DNA of 63,590 nucleotides from Paenibacillus whitsoniae. GTDB taxonomy: Bacteria; Bacillota; Bacilli; Paenibacillales; NBRC-103111. Both the position numbers and the translations under genes were made by a program. The stretch is from contig NZ_RXHU01000023.1 of NCBI RefSeq assembly GCF_003955665.1, positions 1-63,590 of the forward strand. The letters are read 5' to 3'. Every line of letters begins with the position of its first letter. Within the stretch, counting starts at the first letter, position 1. Shown in pieces: positions 1 to 9,270 of this stretch. The notes below the pieces were generated by a model. The model saw nothing but the letters and a program-made list of their open reading frames with translations. It was not told the DNA's origin and did no database searches.

Positions 1-261
1 TTTGCTGCCGACGTTATGGCCGATCGTCATCTCTGTTGCGCTTGGCGCAGATAAAGGCACTTTCGCTTCGTGAGCGAGATCGCGGCGGTTCCAAAGTGCC
101 AGCTTCAGACCCGGCTGCAGATCAAAAAAGACAACGGCGCCATGCTCGAATTCCTGACCGATAATGCCTTCCGTGGGCAGTCCAAGCCCATCGCGGTAGA
201 AGCGGAGCGACCGCTCCAAATCGTCCACACCTAGCGTAAGCACGGTGATACGTGGTTTCAT
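1..261 (-). CDS. VOC (glyoxalase-like) family protein, 3' end outside window
   Basis: This is the N-terminal 87 residues of a small VOC-fold protein; the rest lies beyond the left edge. The opening ITVLTLGVDDLERSLRFY is the usual first beta strand and helix of the fold, followed by a GLGLP turn. The ATG is preceded by a clear AGGAGG about eight bases away. VOC proteins include glyoxalases, dioxygenases and resistance proteins, so no substrate can be named. It lies downstream of the WYL regulator and is transcribed in the same direction. Confidence 0.85.
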   Translation of the reverse strand, partial: MKPRITVLTLGVDDLERSLRFYRDGLGLPTEGIIGQEFEHGAVVFFDLQPGLKLALWNRRDLAHEAKVPLSAPSATEMTIGHNVGSK

Positions 262-351
262 CAAACGTACGCCTCCTACGTTTCTATTTTTTACCATTCT
301 AGCATAAGGGCCAAAATTCCGCCAAGAAGAAAGCCTCCTGCACCCGTGAAT

Positions 352-1314
352 CTAGGAGGGATACATGCCGATCACCGCATGGGCTTGTTGAACGAGGAGA
401 GCAATTAATCGCTCGGGTTCTATCAGTTTCACGGCCCCTCCAAAACCAAGTACATATTGGACGGCTTCCTGCTCCGTATTGAAGTTCAACGTGATGTCCA
501 GCATCCCGTCGTCCGGCCTAGCCTGTTCCGCAACCTTCACGACGAACTTATCGGTAAACGTCATCCGGCTGACGACTTCGGGGGCGGCTGCAACTTTCAC
601 TTGGAAGGCAGGCAGCGATTCCGAAAAAGCGAGCTTGCTCCTCTTCCAATATTCAGCCAGATGAAAGTCTTTCGGCCTTGTAAAACCTTCGCCCGCAGGT
701 TCAGCCTGAACAATTCGCGATAAACGATAATTGCGATATGCTTCTTGTTCATTCAGCGCGACGAGGTACCACACGCTCCCTTTCACGACTAACCCGAGCG
801 GGCATACGGTGATGGAGGAAGAGGTGCCGTCGGCTTTCTGGTAGACAAGCTTGAGCTTGCGGTCTGCCCATAGCGCTTCCTGGATGATGGTTAAAGCTTT
901 GTTTTTATCTGCGACGGGCTTCCATGTACCGGTATCGATATAAATTTTTTCTAAAAAATGGCGTGCTTCCGACTTTGTTGCACTCGGCAAGGCGGCCAGC
1001 AGCTTCTGCCGGGTGTCCGTACCGAAGGTTCGAACGCCGAGATCCTCCAGCATGCTCTCCGAAGGGAGAATGAACAAGGTTTTCATCTCGTCCAGCTTCA
1101 GACCGCTCAGTTGACTTCGAAAATGGTCCATCAACCGCCATCCGCCAGTTTTGCCGCGGTCGGCTACGACAGGAATGCCCGACAAGCTGAGCGCATCCAT
1201 ATCGCGCAGAATCGTCCGATGGGACACTTCCAGCGTGCGAGACAGCTCCCGTGTTGTCATTCGCCCGTTATTCTGAAGCAGTACCATGATGCGAACGAGC
1301 CGATCAGCTCTCAT
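352..1314 (-). CDS. YafY-type HTH/WYL-domain transcriptional regulator
   Basis: This predicted 320-residue DNA-binding regulator has a winged helix-turn-helix at about residues 1-55 (MRADRLVRIMVLLQNNGRMT start). A WYL ligand-sensing domain follows at about 140-210, with the LVVKGSVWYLVAL core. I chose the ATG at 1314 because AAGGTGA sits five bases upstream; the longer open frame has no site and an unlikely leader. WYL proteins usually sense small ligands or nucleic acids. It is divergent from the short-chain dehydrogenase at 1409 and probably controls it. A sigma-A-like promoter and a palindrome in the shared intergenic region suggest autoregulation. Confidence 0.9.
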   Translation of the reverse strand: MRADRLVRIMVLLQNNGRMTTRELSRTLEVSHRTILRDMDALSLSGIPVVADRGKTGGWRLMDHFRSQLSGLKLDEMKTLFILPSESMLEDLGVRTFGTDTRQKLLAALPSATKSEARHFLEKIYIDTGTWKPVADKNKALTIIQEALWADRKLKLVYQKADGTSSSITVCPLGLVVKGSVWYLVALNEQEAYRNYRLSRIVQAEPAGEGFTRPKDFHLAEYWKRSKLAFSESLPAFQVKVAAAPEVVSRMTFTDKFVVKVAEQARPDDGMLDITLNFNTEQEAVQYVLGFGGAVKLIEPERLIALLVQQAHAVIGMYPS

Positions 1315-1352
1315 AAGGATCACCTTTTCACTCATTTCATATATGACAAAAG

Positions 1353-1362
1353 ATGACGTCAT
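1353..1362. promoter_or_regulatory. Palindrome ATGACGTCAT, candidate operator
   Basis: This perfect 10-base palindrome lies between the divergent WYL regulator and the short-chain dehydrogenase and abuts the regulator's -10 box. A half-site-like ATGACA lies a few bases to the left. The position fits binding by the regulator, but this is inference only. Confidence 0.4.
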
Positions 1363-1389
1363 TATAGCGTACAATGAGATAAGATTCAA
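1361..1389 (-). promoter_or_regulatory. Sigma-A-like promoter of the WYL regulator
   Basis: On the minus strand TTGAAT and a perfect TATAAT are separated by 17 bases. Transcription would start near 1354, inside the palindrome, about 40 bases before the ATG at 1314. Confidence 0.55.
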
Positions 1390-1408
1390 AAGAGGAGGCG
1401 TTAATGGA

Positions 1409-2320
1409 ATGAAACCACTACAGGGGAAAATCGCTTTGGTTGCAGGCGCGACGCGGGGAGCCGGACGAGGCATTGCCATCGAACTGGGAGCAGCCGGGGC
1501 AACGGTCTATGTCACGGGAAGGACGACACGCGAGGCGCGCTCCGAGTACAATCGGCCGGAGACGATTGAAGAGACCGCAGAGCTTGTTACGCAAGCGGGC
1601 GGGCAAGGGGTTGCCGTTCAGGTCGACCATCTGGTGCCAGAGCAGGTGGAAGCTTTGGTGAAGCGGATCGAGCAGGAGCAGGGGCGACTCGACGTTCTCG
1701 TCAACGATATTTGGGGGGCAGAGTATTTGGCGGAGTGGAACGTCCCGATTTGGGAGCACTCGCTGGAGAAGGGCTTGCGCATGCTGAGACTGGCTATTGA
1801 TACGCATATCATCACAAGCCACTATGCGCTGCCGCTGCTCATCAAGAACAAGAACGGGCTCATCGTCGAAATGACGGACGGCACCGCCGAGTACAATCAG
1901 ACGCATTACCGGATTTCGGTGTTCTACGATCAAGCGAAAACGTCCATTACGCGCATGGCCTGGGCCTTGGCCCAAGAAGTGCAGCCTCATGGCTGCACGG
2001 CGGTTGCCTTAACGCCGGGATGGATGCGCTCGGAGATCATGCTCGAGCACTTCAAGGTGACGGAGGCCACTTGGCGGGATGCGACGGCCGATGAGCCGCA
2101 TTTCGTGATCTCGGAGACGCCGCGTTTTGTCGGTCGCGCCGTCGCCGCACTTGCCGGGGATCCGGAAGTCGGGCGCTGGAACGGCCAATCTCTGTCCAGC
2201 GGCGGGCTTGCACAGGTATACGGCTTCACGGATGTCGACGGCTCTCGGCCGGATTGCATGCGGTATCTGGTCGAGGTTGTCGAGGCGGACAAACCTGCGG
2301 ACGTTCGCGGGTACAAGTGA
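1409..2320 (+). CDS. SDR family oxidoreductase
   Basis: This 303-residue short-chain dehydrogenase/reductase has the Rossmann glycine motif GATRGAGRGIA near residue 13 and a YDQAK (YxxxK) catalytic pair near residue 175. The ATG at 1409 has AGAGGAGG about ten bases upstream. It is longer than the 250-residue classical SDRs because of a C-terminal extension. The substrate cannot be told from sequence. It is divergently transcribed from a WYL regulator, which is its likely controller, and ends in a hairpin terminator. Confidence 0.88.
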   Translation: MKPLQGKIALVAGATRGAGRGIAIELGAAGATVYVTGRTTREARSEYNRPETIEETAELVTQAGGQGVAVQVDHLVPEQVEALVKRIEQEQGRLDVLVNDIWGAEYLAEWNVPIWEHSLEKGLRMLRLAIDTHIITSHYALPLLIKNKNGLIVEMTDGTAEYNQTHYRISVFYDQAKTSITRMAWALAQEVQPHGCTAVALTPGWMRSEIMLEHFKVTEATWRDATADEPHFVISETPRFVGRAVAALAGDPEVGRWNGQSLSSGGLAQVYGFTDVDGSRPDCMRYLVEVVEADKPADVRGYK

Positions 2321-2329
2321 TAAAAGACG

Positions 2330-2362
2330 AGCCCGCGGGATGTCTCCCTGCGGGCTTTCTGT
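2330..2362 (+). terminator. Intrinsic terminator after the SDR gene
   Basis: AGCCCGC pairs with GCGGGCT across a 13-base loop and is followed by TTCT. It begins 10 bases after the SDR stop codon. Confidence 0.65.
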
Positions 2363-2372
2363 GTACGCCGCG

Positions 2373-2735
2373 TTACATCGCCAGCCAGACAATCGCAAGT
2401 ACCACAAGAGCAGGGACTGCTTGTATGAACAGAATGGACCTTTTAGCCGTGAAGCTTCCATACAGGCCTGCAACTAGCACGCATAGCAAGAAGAAGATGA
2501 GAATATGTTTGCTGACTGTCGGATCGGGGTACAGCAGCCCCCAGAATATCCCTGCAGCCAGAAACCCGTTGTACAGGCCTTGATTGCCCGCTAAAGAACG
2601 GGAAGCCTTTGCGAATTCCGGCGTCAAACCGAACGCTTTGAGACCTCTCGGTGTGGTCCACAAAAACATCTCCAAGCACAAAATATAAATGTGCAGCAAG
2701 CCAATTAATCCAGCCCCGATGTAAACCGCGATCAT
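2373..2735 (-). CDS. DUF1304 family membrane protein
   Basis: This 120-residue protein has about four predicted membrane helices and almost no soluble part. The opening GLLHIYILCLEMFLWTTPRG and the central GLYNGFLAAGIFWGL are typical of the DUF1304 family (small integral membrane proteins of unknown function). The ATG is preceded by GAGGTGG. It lies immediately downstream of the LysR regulator on the same strand, 21 bases away, so the two may be co-transcribed. Confidence 0.85.
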   Translation of the reverse strand: MIAVYIGAGLIGLLHIYILCLEMFLWTTPRGLKAFGLTPEFAKASRSLAGNQGLYNGFLAAGIFWGLLYPDPTVSKHILIFFLLCVLVAGLYGSFTAKRSILFIQAVPALVVLAIVWLAM

Positions 2736-2756
2736 GCGATGGCCACCTCTCTTCGT

Positions 2757-3656
2757 TTACTTTTTTAACGACTCCTTATAAAAACCGGACAAAAACTGGA
2801 AAAACAGTTGCTCCGTAGGGAGCAGCTTGCGCTGCGTCGGGCAGATGATGCCGATCGTTCTCGTCACGGCGGGATCAACGATCGGTATTTTCACCGTCGA
2901 GTGCGGAATGTTATCCACCAAGGTGACCTCGGGCATGAGCGCTACGCCAAGTCCCGCTGAAACCAACCCTTTCAAAGCGTCAATATCGTCGCCTTCGAAA
3001 GCGATGTGCGGTGAAATCCCAAGTGCCTTGCAAGCATTAAGCACGATTTCCCGAAAAATCGTCCCCTCAGGCAGTGTAACAAACGAATCCTCTTTGAGCT
3101 CTTGCAGCTGGATGCTGGTGCGCCCGGCAAGCGGATGATGCTGGGGCAGCAGCGCGACAATATTTTCGGTGAACAATAACTTTTGCTTAATTTTCCTTTC
3201 GTCCGGAGGTAAGGGAGCGATCATCGCAAGATTGAATTCACCGTTGATCACCCCATCAATCAAATCCCGATAGGAGGCTTGCCTCATCTGGAATTTGGCT
3301 TCCGGATATTTTTTACGAAAGGCGTAGATCGCCGTCGGCAGCACGTGGGCAGCCAGGCTGATGGGAAACGCAATGCGGACGACGCCTTTTTCCGGCTCCA
3401 AATATTCCTTCACTTCGATCTCAGCCTCGTTGATCATCTTCAACACTTGTTCGACCCGTGCTAGAAATACCCTTCCGATTGGCGTTAATTTGACCCTCCG
3501 TCCTTCGCGAATAAAAAGATCGACCCCCAGCTCACTTTCCAAATTGAACAATTGCCGACTCACTGACGACTGTGCGACATGCAAGGCGTTGGCGGCTTCC
3601 GTCACATGTTCCCGCTTCGCAACCTCCAAAAAGTACCGCATTTGCCTAATTTCCAA
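2757..3656 (-). CDS. LysR family transcriptional regulator (divergent from gdhA)
   Basis: This 299-residue LysR-type regulator has an N-terminal winged helix at residues 1-60 (AANALHVAQSSVSRQL) and a periplasmic-binding-like effector domain from about 90 to 290. I favour the TTG at 3656, because AGGAGG lies eight bases upstream and LysR proteins typically begin MEIRQ-RYF. The GTG at 3665 overlaps that site. It sits divergent from gdhA, like GltC-type regulators of glutamate metabolism, so control of gdhA is a reasonable inference; the effector is unknown. Confidence 0.9.
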   Translation of the reverse strand: MEIRQMRYFLEVAKREHVTEAANALHVAQSSVSRQLFNLESELGVDLFIREGRRVKLTPIGRVFLARVEQVLKMINEAEIEVKEYLEPEKGVVRIAFPISLAAHVLPTAIYAFRKKYPEAKFQMRQASYRDLIDGVINGEFNLAMIAPLPPDERKIKQKLLFTENIVALLPQHHPLAGRTSIQLQELKEDSFVTLPEGTIFREIVLNACKALGISPHIAFEGDDIDALKGLVSAGLGVALMPEVTLVDNIPHSTVKIPIVDPAVTRTIGIICPTQRKLLPTEQLFFQFLSGFYKESLKK

Positions 3657-3674
3657 GGGACTCACCTCCTATTC

Positions 3675-3689
3675 ATGCGTAAAACGCAT
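3675..3689. promoter_or_regulatory. LysR-type operator candidate (T-N11-A palindrome)
   Basis: ATGCG and CGCAT flank a TAAAA centre, giving a perfect inverted repeat containing T-N11-A, the classic LysR recognition form. It lies 18 bases upstream of the regulator's start, in the lysR/gdhA intergenic region, so autoregulation and divergent control are plausible. Confidence 0.5.
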
Positions 3690-3710
3690 TAACTTTATCT
3701 TATCTGAATA

Positions 3711-3740
3711 TTGAAGCGATCAATTATTAAATAATAATAT
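3711..3740 (+). promoter_or_regulatory. Candidate sigma-A promoter of gdhA
   Basis: TTGAAG and TAATAT are separated by 18 bases in a very AT-rich stretch about 65 bases before the gdhA start. AT richness makes other -10 choices possible. Confidence 0.35.
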
Positions 3741-3792
3741 TAAACTATTAGGCAGAAAAAGAGAAATGGTTATTCGCAATTTTAACATATAA

Positions 3793-5187
<1,395 letters not shown>

Positions 5188-5198
5188 GACTTACCTAT

Positions 5199-5254
5199 AC
5201 CGCTTTGATATGCCCTTGTTCACAAGAACAATGACATATTGAGGCGGTTTTTTT
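5199..5254 (+). terminator. Terminator of gdhA
   Basis: ACCGC-TT-ATATG pairs with CATAT-GA-GCGGT around a second small stem (TTGTTCACAAGAACAA) and is followed by seven Ts. Confidence 0.75.
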
Positions 5255-5335
5255 GCATAAAAGGAACGTTTGTTTGTATTCGTTCGATTCTATGTTAAAA
5301 TAAGGAAGAAATTTAATTCCAAAGGAGGAACTGTT

Positions 5336-6265
5336 TTGACGACTGAAGTCCAACATGGCAAGCCGGCGATCATGCCGCACCTGTGGTTTGACAAAGAAGC
5401 GAAGGAAGCCGCGGAGTTCTATTGCAATGTTTTTCCGAATTCCCACATCATCAGCCAGACGGTTTTGTATGAGACACCTTCGGGGGAGTGTGACTTGGTA
5501 GCGTTCGAAGTCTGGGGTCAGCCGTTTATGGCGATCTCTGCCGGTCCGCACTTCAAAATCAATCCAACAATCTCCTTTATCGTCAATTTCGATCCGTCTC
5601 GGGACAGCCATGCGGCGGAAATGCTCGATGAAGTATGGAACAAGCTGTCCGATGGCGGGTTCGCTCTGATGCCGCTTGGCGAGTATCCGTTCAGCAAAAA
5701 GTACGGCTGGATTCAGGACAAATACGGTGTCTCCTGGCAGCTGATGCTGACGAATCCGGAAGGAGAGCCTCGCCCCGCAATCATTCCTTCCATGCTGTTT
5801 GTGGGCAGCAACTGTGGAAAAGCCGAGTCGGCCCGTGAGTTCTATCTGTCGGTTTTCCGGATTTCCAAGCCTGGCACTCTCCTGCGGTATGGCCCTGGTT
5901 CGGGACCGGATCAAGAAGGAACGGTGATGTTCTCCGACTTCATGCTGGAGCATACTTGGTTTACGGCAATGGACAGCGCGTACGAACACAAGTTTCAATT
6001 CAACGAAGCGGTTTCGCTTCTCGTTCAATGTGAGACGCAGGAGGAGATTGACTACTATTGGGACAAGCTCTCCCACGTGCCAGAGGCGGAGCAATGCGGC
6101 TGGGTCAAAGATCAGTTCGGCGTTTCCTGGCAGATTTCTCATGTCGCCATGGACAAGATGTTGACGGAAGGTTCCCAAGAACAGCGTGCCCGCGTCACGG
6201 AAGCGTTCTTGAAGATGAAGAAGTTCGACATCGCGGAATTGCAAAAGGTGTATCTGGGAAATTGA
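5336..6265 (+). CDS. Two-domain VOC family protein (PhnB-like)
   Basis: This 309-residue protein consists of two tandem VOC domains of the PhnB / 3-demethylubiquinone-methyltransferase-like type. The first starts at IMPHLWFDKEAKEAAEFY and the second near residue 150 (IPSMLFVGSNCGKAESAREFY). Each ends in a GVSWQ motif (KYGVSWQLM, QFGVSWQIS), as in the family. I chose the TTG at 5336 because AAAGGAGG lies seven bases upstream; the longer open frame has no site. The substrate is unknown. It is flanked by terminators, so probably transcribed alone. Confidence 0.88.
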   Translation: MTTEVQHGKPAIMPHLWFDKEAKEAAEFYCNVFPNSHIISQTVLYETPSGECDLVAFEVWGQPFMAISAGPHFKINPTISFIVNFDPSRDSHAAEMLDEVWNKLSDGGFALMPLGEYPFSKKYGWIQDKYGVSWQLMLTNPEGEPRPAIIPSMLFVGSNCGKAESAREFYLSVFRISKPGTLLRYGPGSGPDQEGTVMFSDFMLEHTWFTAMDSAYEHKFQFNEAVSLLVQCETQEEIDYYWDKLSHVPEAEQCGWVKDQFGVSWQISHVAMDKMLTEGSQEQRARVTEAFLKMKKFDIAELQKVYLGN

Positions 6266-6279
6266 TCATAACGCGAAAG

Positions 6280-6314
6280 AAGCCTAGCGAACAGGACTCG
6301 CTAGGCTTTCTTTT
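6280..6314 (+). terminator. Terminator after the two-domain VOC gene
   Basis: AAGCCTAGCGA pairs perfectly with TCGCTAGGCTT across a seven-base loop and is followed by TCTTTT. Confidence 0.8.
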
Positions 6315-6347
6315 GTGAGCGCTGATCGAGAGACTTGAGGCGGAAGG

Positions 6348-7184
6348 CTAGCGCGCCTGATTCATCCAAGCATGCAGTTCGGCAATCATTTGCGGATATG
6401 GCGCAACAGGATAAGTAAAGTCAGTGCGGGTGGAGACAAGGCACTTGTCTGACTTTATATCGGAGCTTTCGTGAATGGTAACCGCATCGTGCTGGAACTG
6501 CTTCTGCAGGAGAAGCAGCAGCTCGTGTTTGGACAGCTTCGGCTGGCCGGCCAGATGGACGAGGCCGTGAATGGGGCGCTCCAAGCACCATGCGATCGCT
6601 TTGGCTAGCTCCAGTGTCGTGACGCCGTTCCAGAACACCTGGCTGTACCCTTGAATATCGCCTTTTTGCTGCATGAACCAGTGAAAAAGGCCGATGCCGC
6701 CGGTCTTGAGCTCAGGCCCGATGATGGAGGTGCGGATGGTAAGCGCATGGGGGGCGGTTACTTCCCCGAGGCTTTTGGTTTTCCCGTAGACGGATAAAGC
6801 GTCAGCAATATCCCATTCCGTGTAATCTCCGCGCGAGCCCGAGAAGACGCAGTCCGTTGAAATGTGGATGAGACGAAATCCGAACAGCTGCCCATATTCG
6901 GCCAGCAGATGAGGAAGCAAGCTGTTGACATAAATGCCCTCGGTCTGCCGGCTTCTGGCTTCGTCATTCAGCAGGCCGACCGCGTTAATGACCGTATCGG
7001 GCTGGATCTGGCCAAGCAGCTGCTTCAGATGGGCGTCGTCCCGGACGTCGAGGGATACCGAGCGAGGGTCGAACGGATCGGAAGTCCGTGCCGTCGACCA
7101 TAGTTCATAGCCGGCTTGACGGGAGAAGTAGTCTTTGAGCATATGTCCAGCCATGCCCTGGCTCCCGATGATAAGCAATTTCAA
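6348..7184 (-). CDS. RmlD-like sugar-nucleotide reductase (SDR), last gene of the nucleotide-sugar operon
   Basis: This 278-residue reductase has IGSQGMAGHML for NAD(P) binding at the N-terminus and an SVYGKTK catalytic YxxxK near residue 132, as in RmlD. It follows a FnlA/CapE-like dehydratase, where the reductase of the UDP-L-FucNAc/UDP-L-QuiNAc route is expected. CapF/WbjC reductases carry a C-terminal cupin of about 100 residues; this protein lacks it, which resembles WbvR of the QuiNAc route. The TTG start overlaps the upstream stop codon by four bases (TTGA), with AAGGAGG ahead, so translation is coupled. Confidence 0.85.
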   Translation of the reverse strand: MKLLIIGSQGMAGHMLKDYFSRQAGYELWSTARTSDPFDPRSVSLDVRDDAHLKQLLGQIQPDTVINAVGLLNDEARSRQTEGIYVNSLLPHLLAEYGQLFGFRLIHISTDCVFSGSRGDYTEWDIADALSVYGKTKSLGEVTAPHALTIRTSIIGPELKTGGIGLFHWFMQQKGDIQGYSQVFWNGVTTLELAKAIAWCLERPIHGLVHLAGQPKLSKHELLLLLQKQFQHDAVTIHESSDIKSDKCLVSTRTDFTYPVAPYPQMIAELHAWMNQAR

Positions 7185-8170
7185 GAGAGAAATCCTCCTT
7201 TTTGAAGCATTTCCAGAATGTCGGATTTCGTCATTAAGGAATCGTTAGAGGCATACTGCGTGAAGTCGGCTTTGGGCAGATGGCTGTAATGGCGGGTGAG
7301 CGTGTGGGCTGCATTGGCAGGGAGGATGACATAATACGTTTCATTATATTGATACGTGAAGGGGACTTCGTGGGCGGAAATAAGTACCTCATGCAGCTTC
7401 TCGCCGGGGCGGATGCCGACGTCCCTGACTGTGAACGGACCGTCGGACAGCTGTTCCATCAACACTTCGGCCAAGTCGAGGATGCCGCAGGCGTTCATTT
7501 TCATGACGAACGTTTCGCCGCCGATCGCCGCTTTGGCAGCGCGCAGAAGCAAGCCGATGGCCTCTGAAAGCGTAAGGAAGAAGCGGGTCATCTCCATATG
7601 GGTGAGGGGAATGTCCTCGCCTTGCAGGATGCGGCTTTTAAAGAAAGGCACTACGCTTCCGTTGGTGCCTAACACGTTGCCGCCTCGAATGCAAACGAAC
7701 CGGGTCGTCTGGCTGAGATCGTTGGCTCTGACCATCAGCTTCTCGCCTAGCGCCTTCGTCATGCCGTAGAAGTTGATCGGATCGACGGCTTTATCCGTAG
7801 AGACATCTATCACTTTCTTGACGCCGCTGCGAATGCTGGCGCGGATGACATTTTCCGTTCCTTGCACATTCGTTTTGAGCGCTTCGTCCGGTTGGGCTTC
7901 ACAGATCGGGACGTGCTTCAAGGCGGCCAAATGGAAGACGTAATCGACGTCTCGGCACGCATCTTCAAGGGCTTGCAGATCCCGGACATCGCCGATGAGA
8001 AAGGTAAGCGCCGGATGGAAACCAAAGTCCCGCTGCATTTTGACTTGCGCATATTCATTCCGTGAAAATATACGGATTTCCTTCGGTTCCTCCAGCAGGA
8101 GGCTGCGGGTTAGCTCCTGCCCCCAAGAACCTGTTCCTCCCGTAATGAGAATGGTTTGGTTATGAAACAT
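7181..8170 (-). CDS. UDP-GlcNAc 4,6-dehydratase/5-epimerase-like protein (FnlA/CapE/WbjB type)
   Basis: This 329-residue short-chain dehydrogenase has ITGGTGSWGQEL at residues 9-20, a small variation on the family's TGGTGSFG. The DVSTDKAVDPINFYGMTK segment near 120-140 includes the YGMTK catalytic pair. Members convert UDP-GlcNAc to a 4-keto-6-deoxy sugar, the first step to UDP-L-FucNAc or UDP-L-QuiNAc. The next gene (RmlD-like) and the preceding one (2-epimerase) complete that three-enzyme route. The start codon lies 11 bases inside the upstream gene and has a good AGGAGG. Confidence 0.9.
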   Translation of the reverse strand: MFHNQTILITGGTGSWGQELTRSLLLEEPKEIRIFSRNEYAQVKMQRDFGFHPALTFLIGDVRDLQALEDACRDVDYVFHLAALKHVPICEAQPDEALKTNVQGTENVIRASIRSGVKKVIDVSTDKAVDPINFYGMTKALGEKLMVRANDLSQTTRFVCIRGGNVLGTNGSVVPFFKSRILQGEDIPLTHMEMTRFFLTLSEAIGLLLRAAKAAIGGETFVMKMNACGILDLAEVLMEQLSDGPFTVRDVGIRPGEKLHEVLISAHEVPFTYQYNETYYVILPANAAHTLTRHYSHLPKADFTQYASNDSLMTKSDILEMLQKGGFLS

Positions 8171-9254
8171 AACTCTGACCTCCTAATACAATTTTGACCA
8201 CTTTGCTGGATACATGGGGATCCAGATAACCTTCGGGATGCGTCCATTTGTGCTGAGACTGCATCATCAGTTTCACGCAGGCAGCAATGCGCTGCGGTTC
8301 CAGACCTGAGAGCAGGTTGCTGCCGCACAGCAGCGTCTCGGGCCGTTCAGTGCTTTGACGGATCGTCACGGCCGGCACGCCGAGAATGCAGCTTTCTTCC
8401 TGCACGGTACCGCTGTCGGTAATGACGCAGGCGGCTTCCTGCTGCAGCTTCAGAAAGTCGAAAAATCCGAAAGGGGGCAGGAAGCGGATAAGCGGATCGG
8501 CGGCTGCGATGCCAAGCTTCTTCAGACGATCTTTCGTGCGGGGATGCGTGCTGCAGATGATTGGGAGCCCTGTATGCTGGGCAACGAGCCCTAGACCCTC
8601 AATAATTTGCTGCAACCGGCCTTCATGATCGACATTCTCGGCCCGGTGCGTAGTGACGAGAATATAGTCTTTGGCCTGCAGGCCGAGTTCATCCAAGATG
8701 CGGCTCGCTAAAGCTTGCCCCTTATAATGCTCCATCACTTCATAGATCGGATTGCCGGTCATCCATATTCGCTGAGCGGGAACGCCATCGCGCAGCAAGT
8801 TCTCACGCGCGCCCGGCGTATAGGGCATGTTGCACGTCGAGATCGCATCGATAGCTTTACGGTTAATTTCTTCCGGCACGCGAGTATCGTAGCAGCGGTT
8901 TCCGGCCTCCATATGATAGACGGGAATTCCGTGCCGTTCGCCGATCAGGGCGGTCAGAGCGCTGTTGGTATCGCCGAGCACGAGCATGCGATCCGGTTTC
9001 TCGCGCAGGATAACCTTCTCGACTTCAACGAACATTTGAGCGATTTGCTCACCGATCGTATTCGCATTCAGGCGGATGTGAACATCCGGAGGGCGTATAC
9101 CCATCTCATCGAAGAAAACGTCGCTGAGCGATCGGTCATAATTTTGACCGGAGTGAACGAGAATATGGGAATCGGCCAAAAGGTCCAGTTTGGCAATAAC
9201 TAAGCTTAGCCGGATAATTTCGGGACGCGTTCCAAGAACCGTCATGATCTTCAT
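8160..9254 (-). CDS. wecB: UDP-N-acetylglucosamine 2-epimerase family protein (WecB/FnlC-like)
   Basis: This 364-residue non-hydrolysing 2-epimerase shows GTRPEIIRL at residue 8, THRAENVD near 207, and DSGTVQEESCILGVP near 280, all signatures of the family. In isolation it would make UDP-ManNAc. Wedged between FnlA-like and other sugar genes, it more likely performs the C2 epimerisation that ends the UDP-L-FucNAc/QuiNAc pathway (FnlC/CapG/WbvD role). AAGGAG precedes the ATG. The symbol is by family, not by proven function. Confidence 0.9.
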   Translation of the reverse strand: MKIMTVLGTRPEIIRLSLVIAKLDLLADSHILVHSGQNYDRSLSDVFFDEMGIRPPDVHIRLNANTIGEQIAQMFVEVEKVILREKPDRMLVLGDTNSALTALIGERHGIPVYHMEAGNRCYDTRVPEEINRKAIDAISTCNMPYTPGARENLLRDGVPAQRIWMTGNPIYEVMEHYKGQALASRILDELGLQAKDYILVTTHRAENVDHEGRLQQIIEGLGLVAQHTGLPIICSTHPRTKDRLKKLGIAAADPLIRFLPPFGFFDFLKLQQEAACVITDSGTVQEESCILGVPAVTIRQSTERPETLLCGSNLLSGLEPQRIAACVKLMMQSQHKWTHPEGYLDPHVSSKVVKIVLGGQSYVS

Positions 9255-9270
9255 GGCGTAAAACTCCTTT

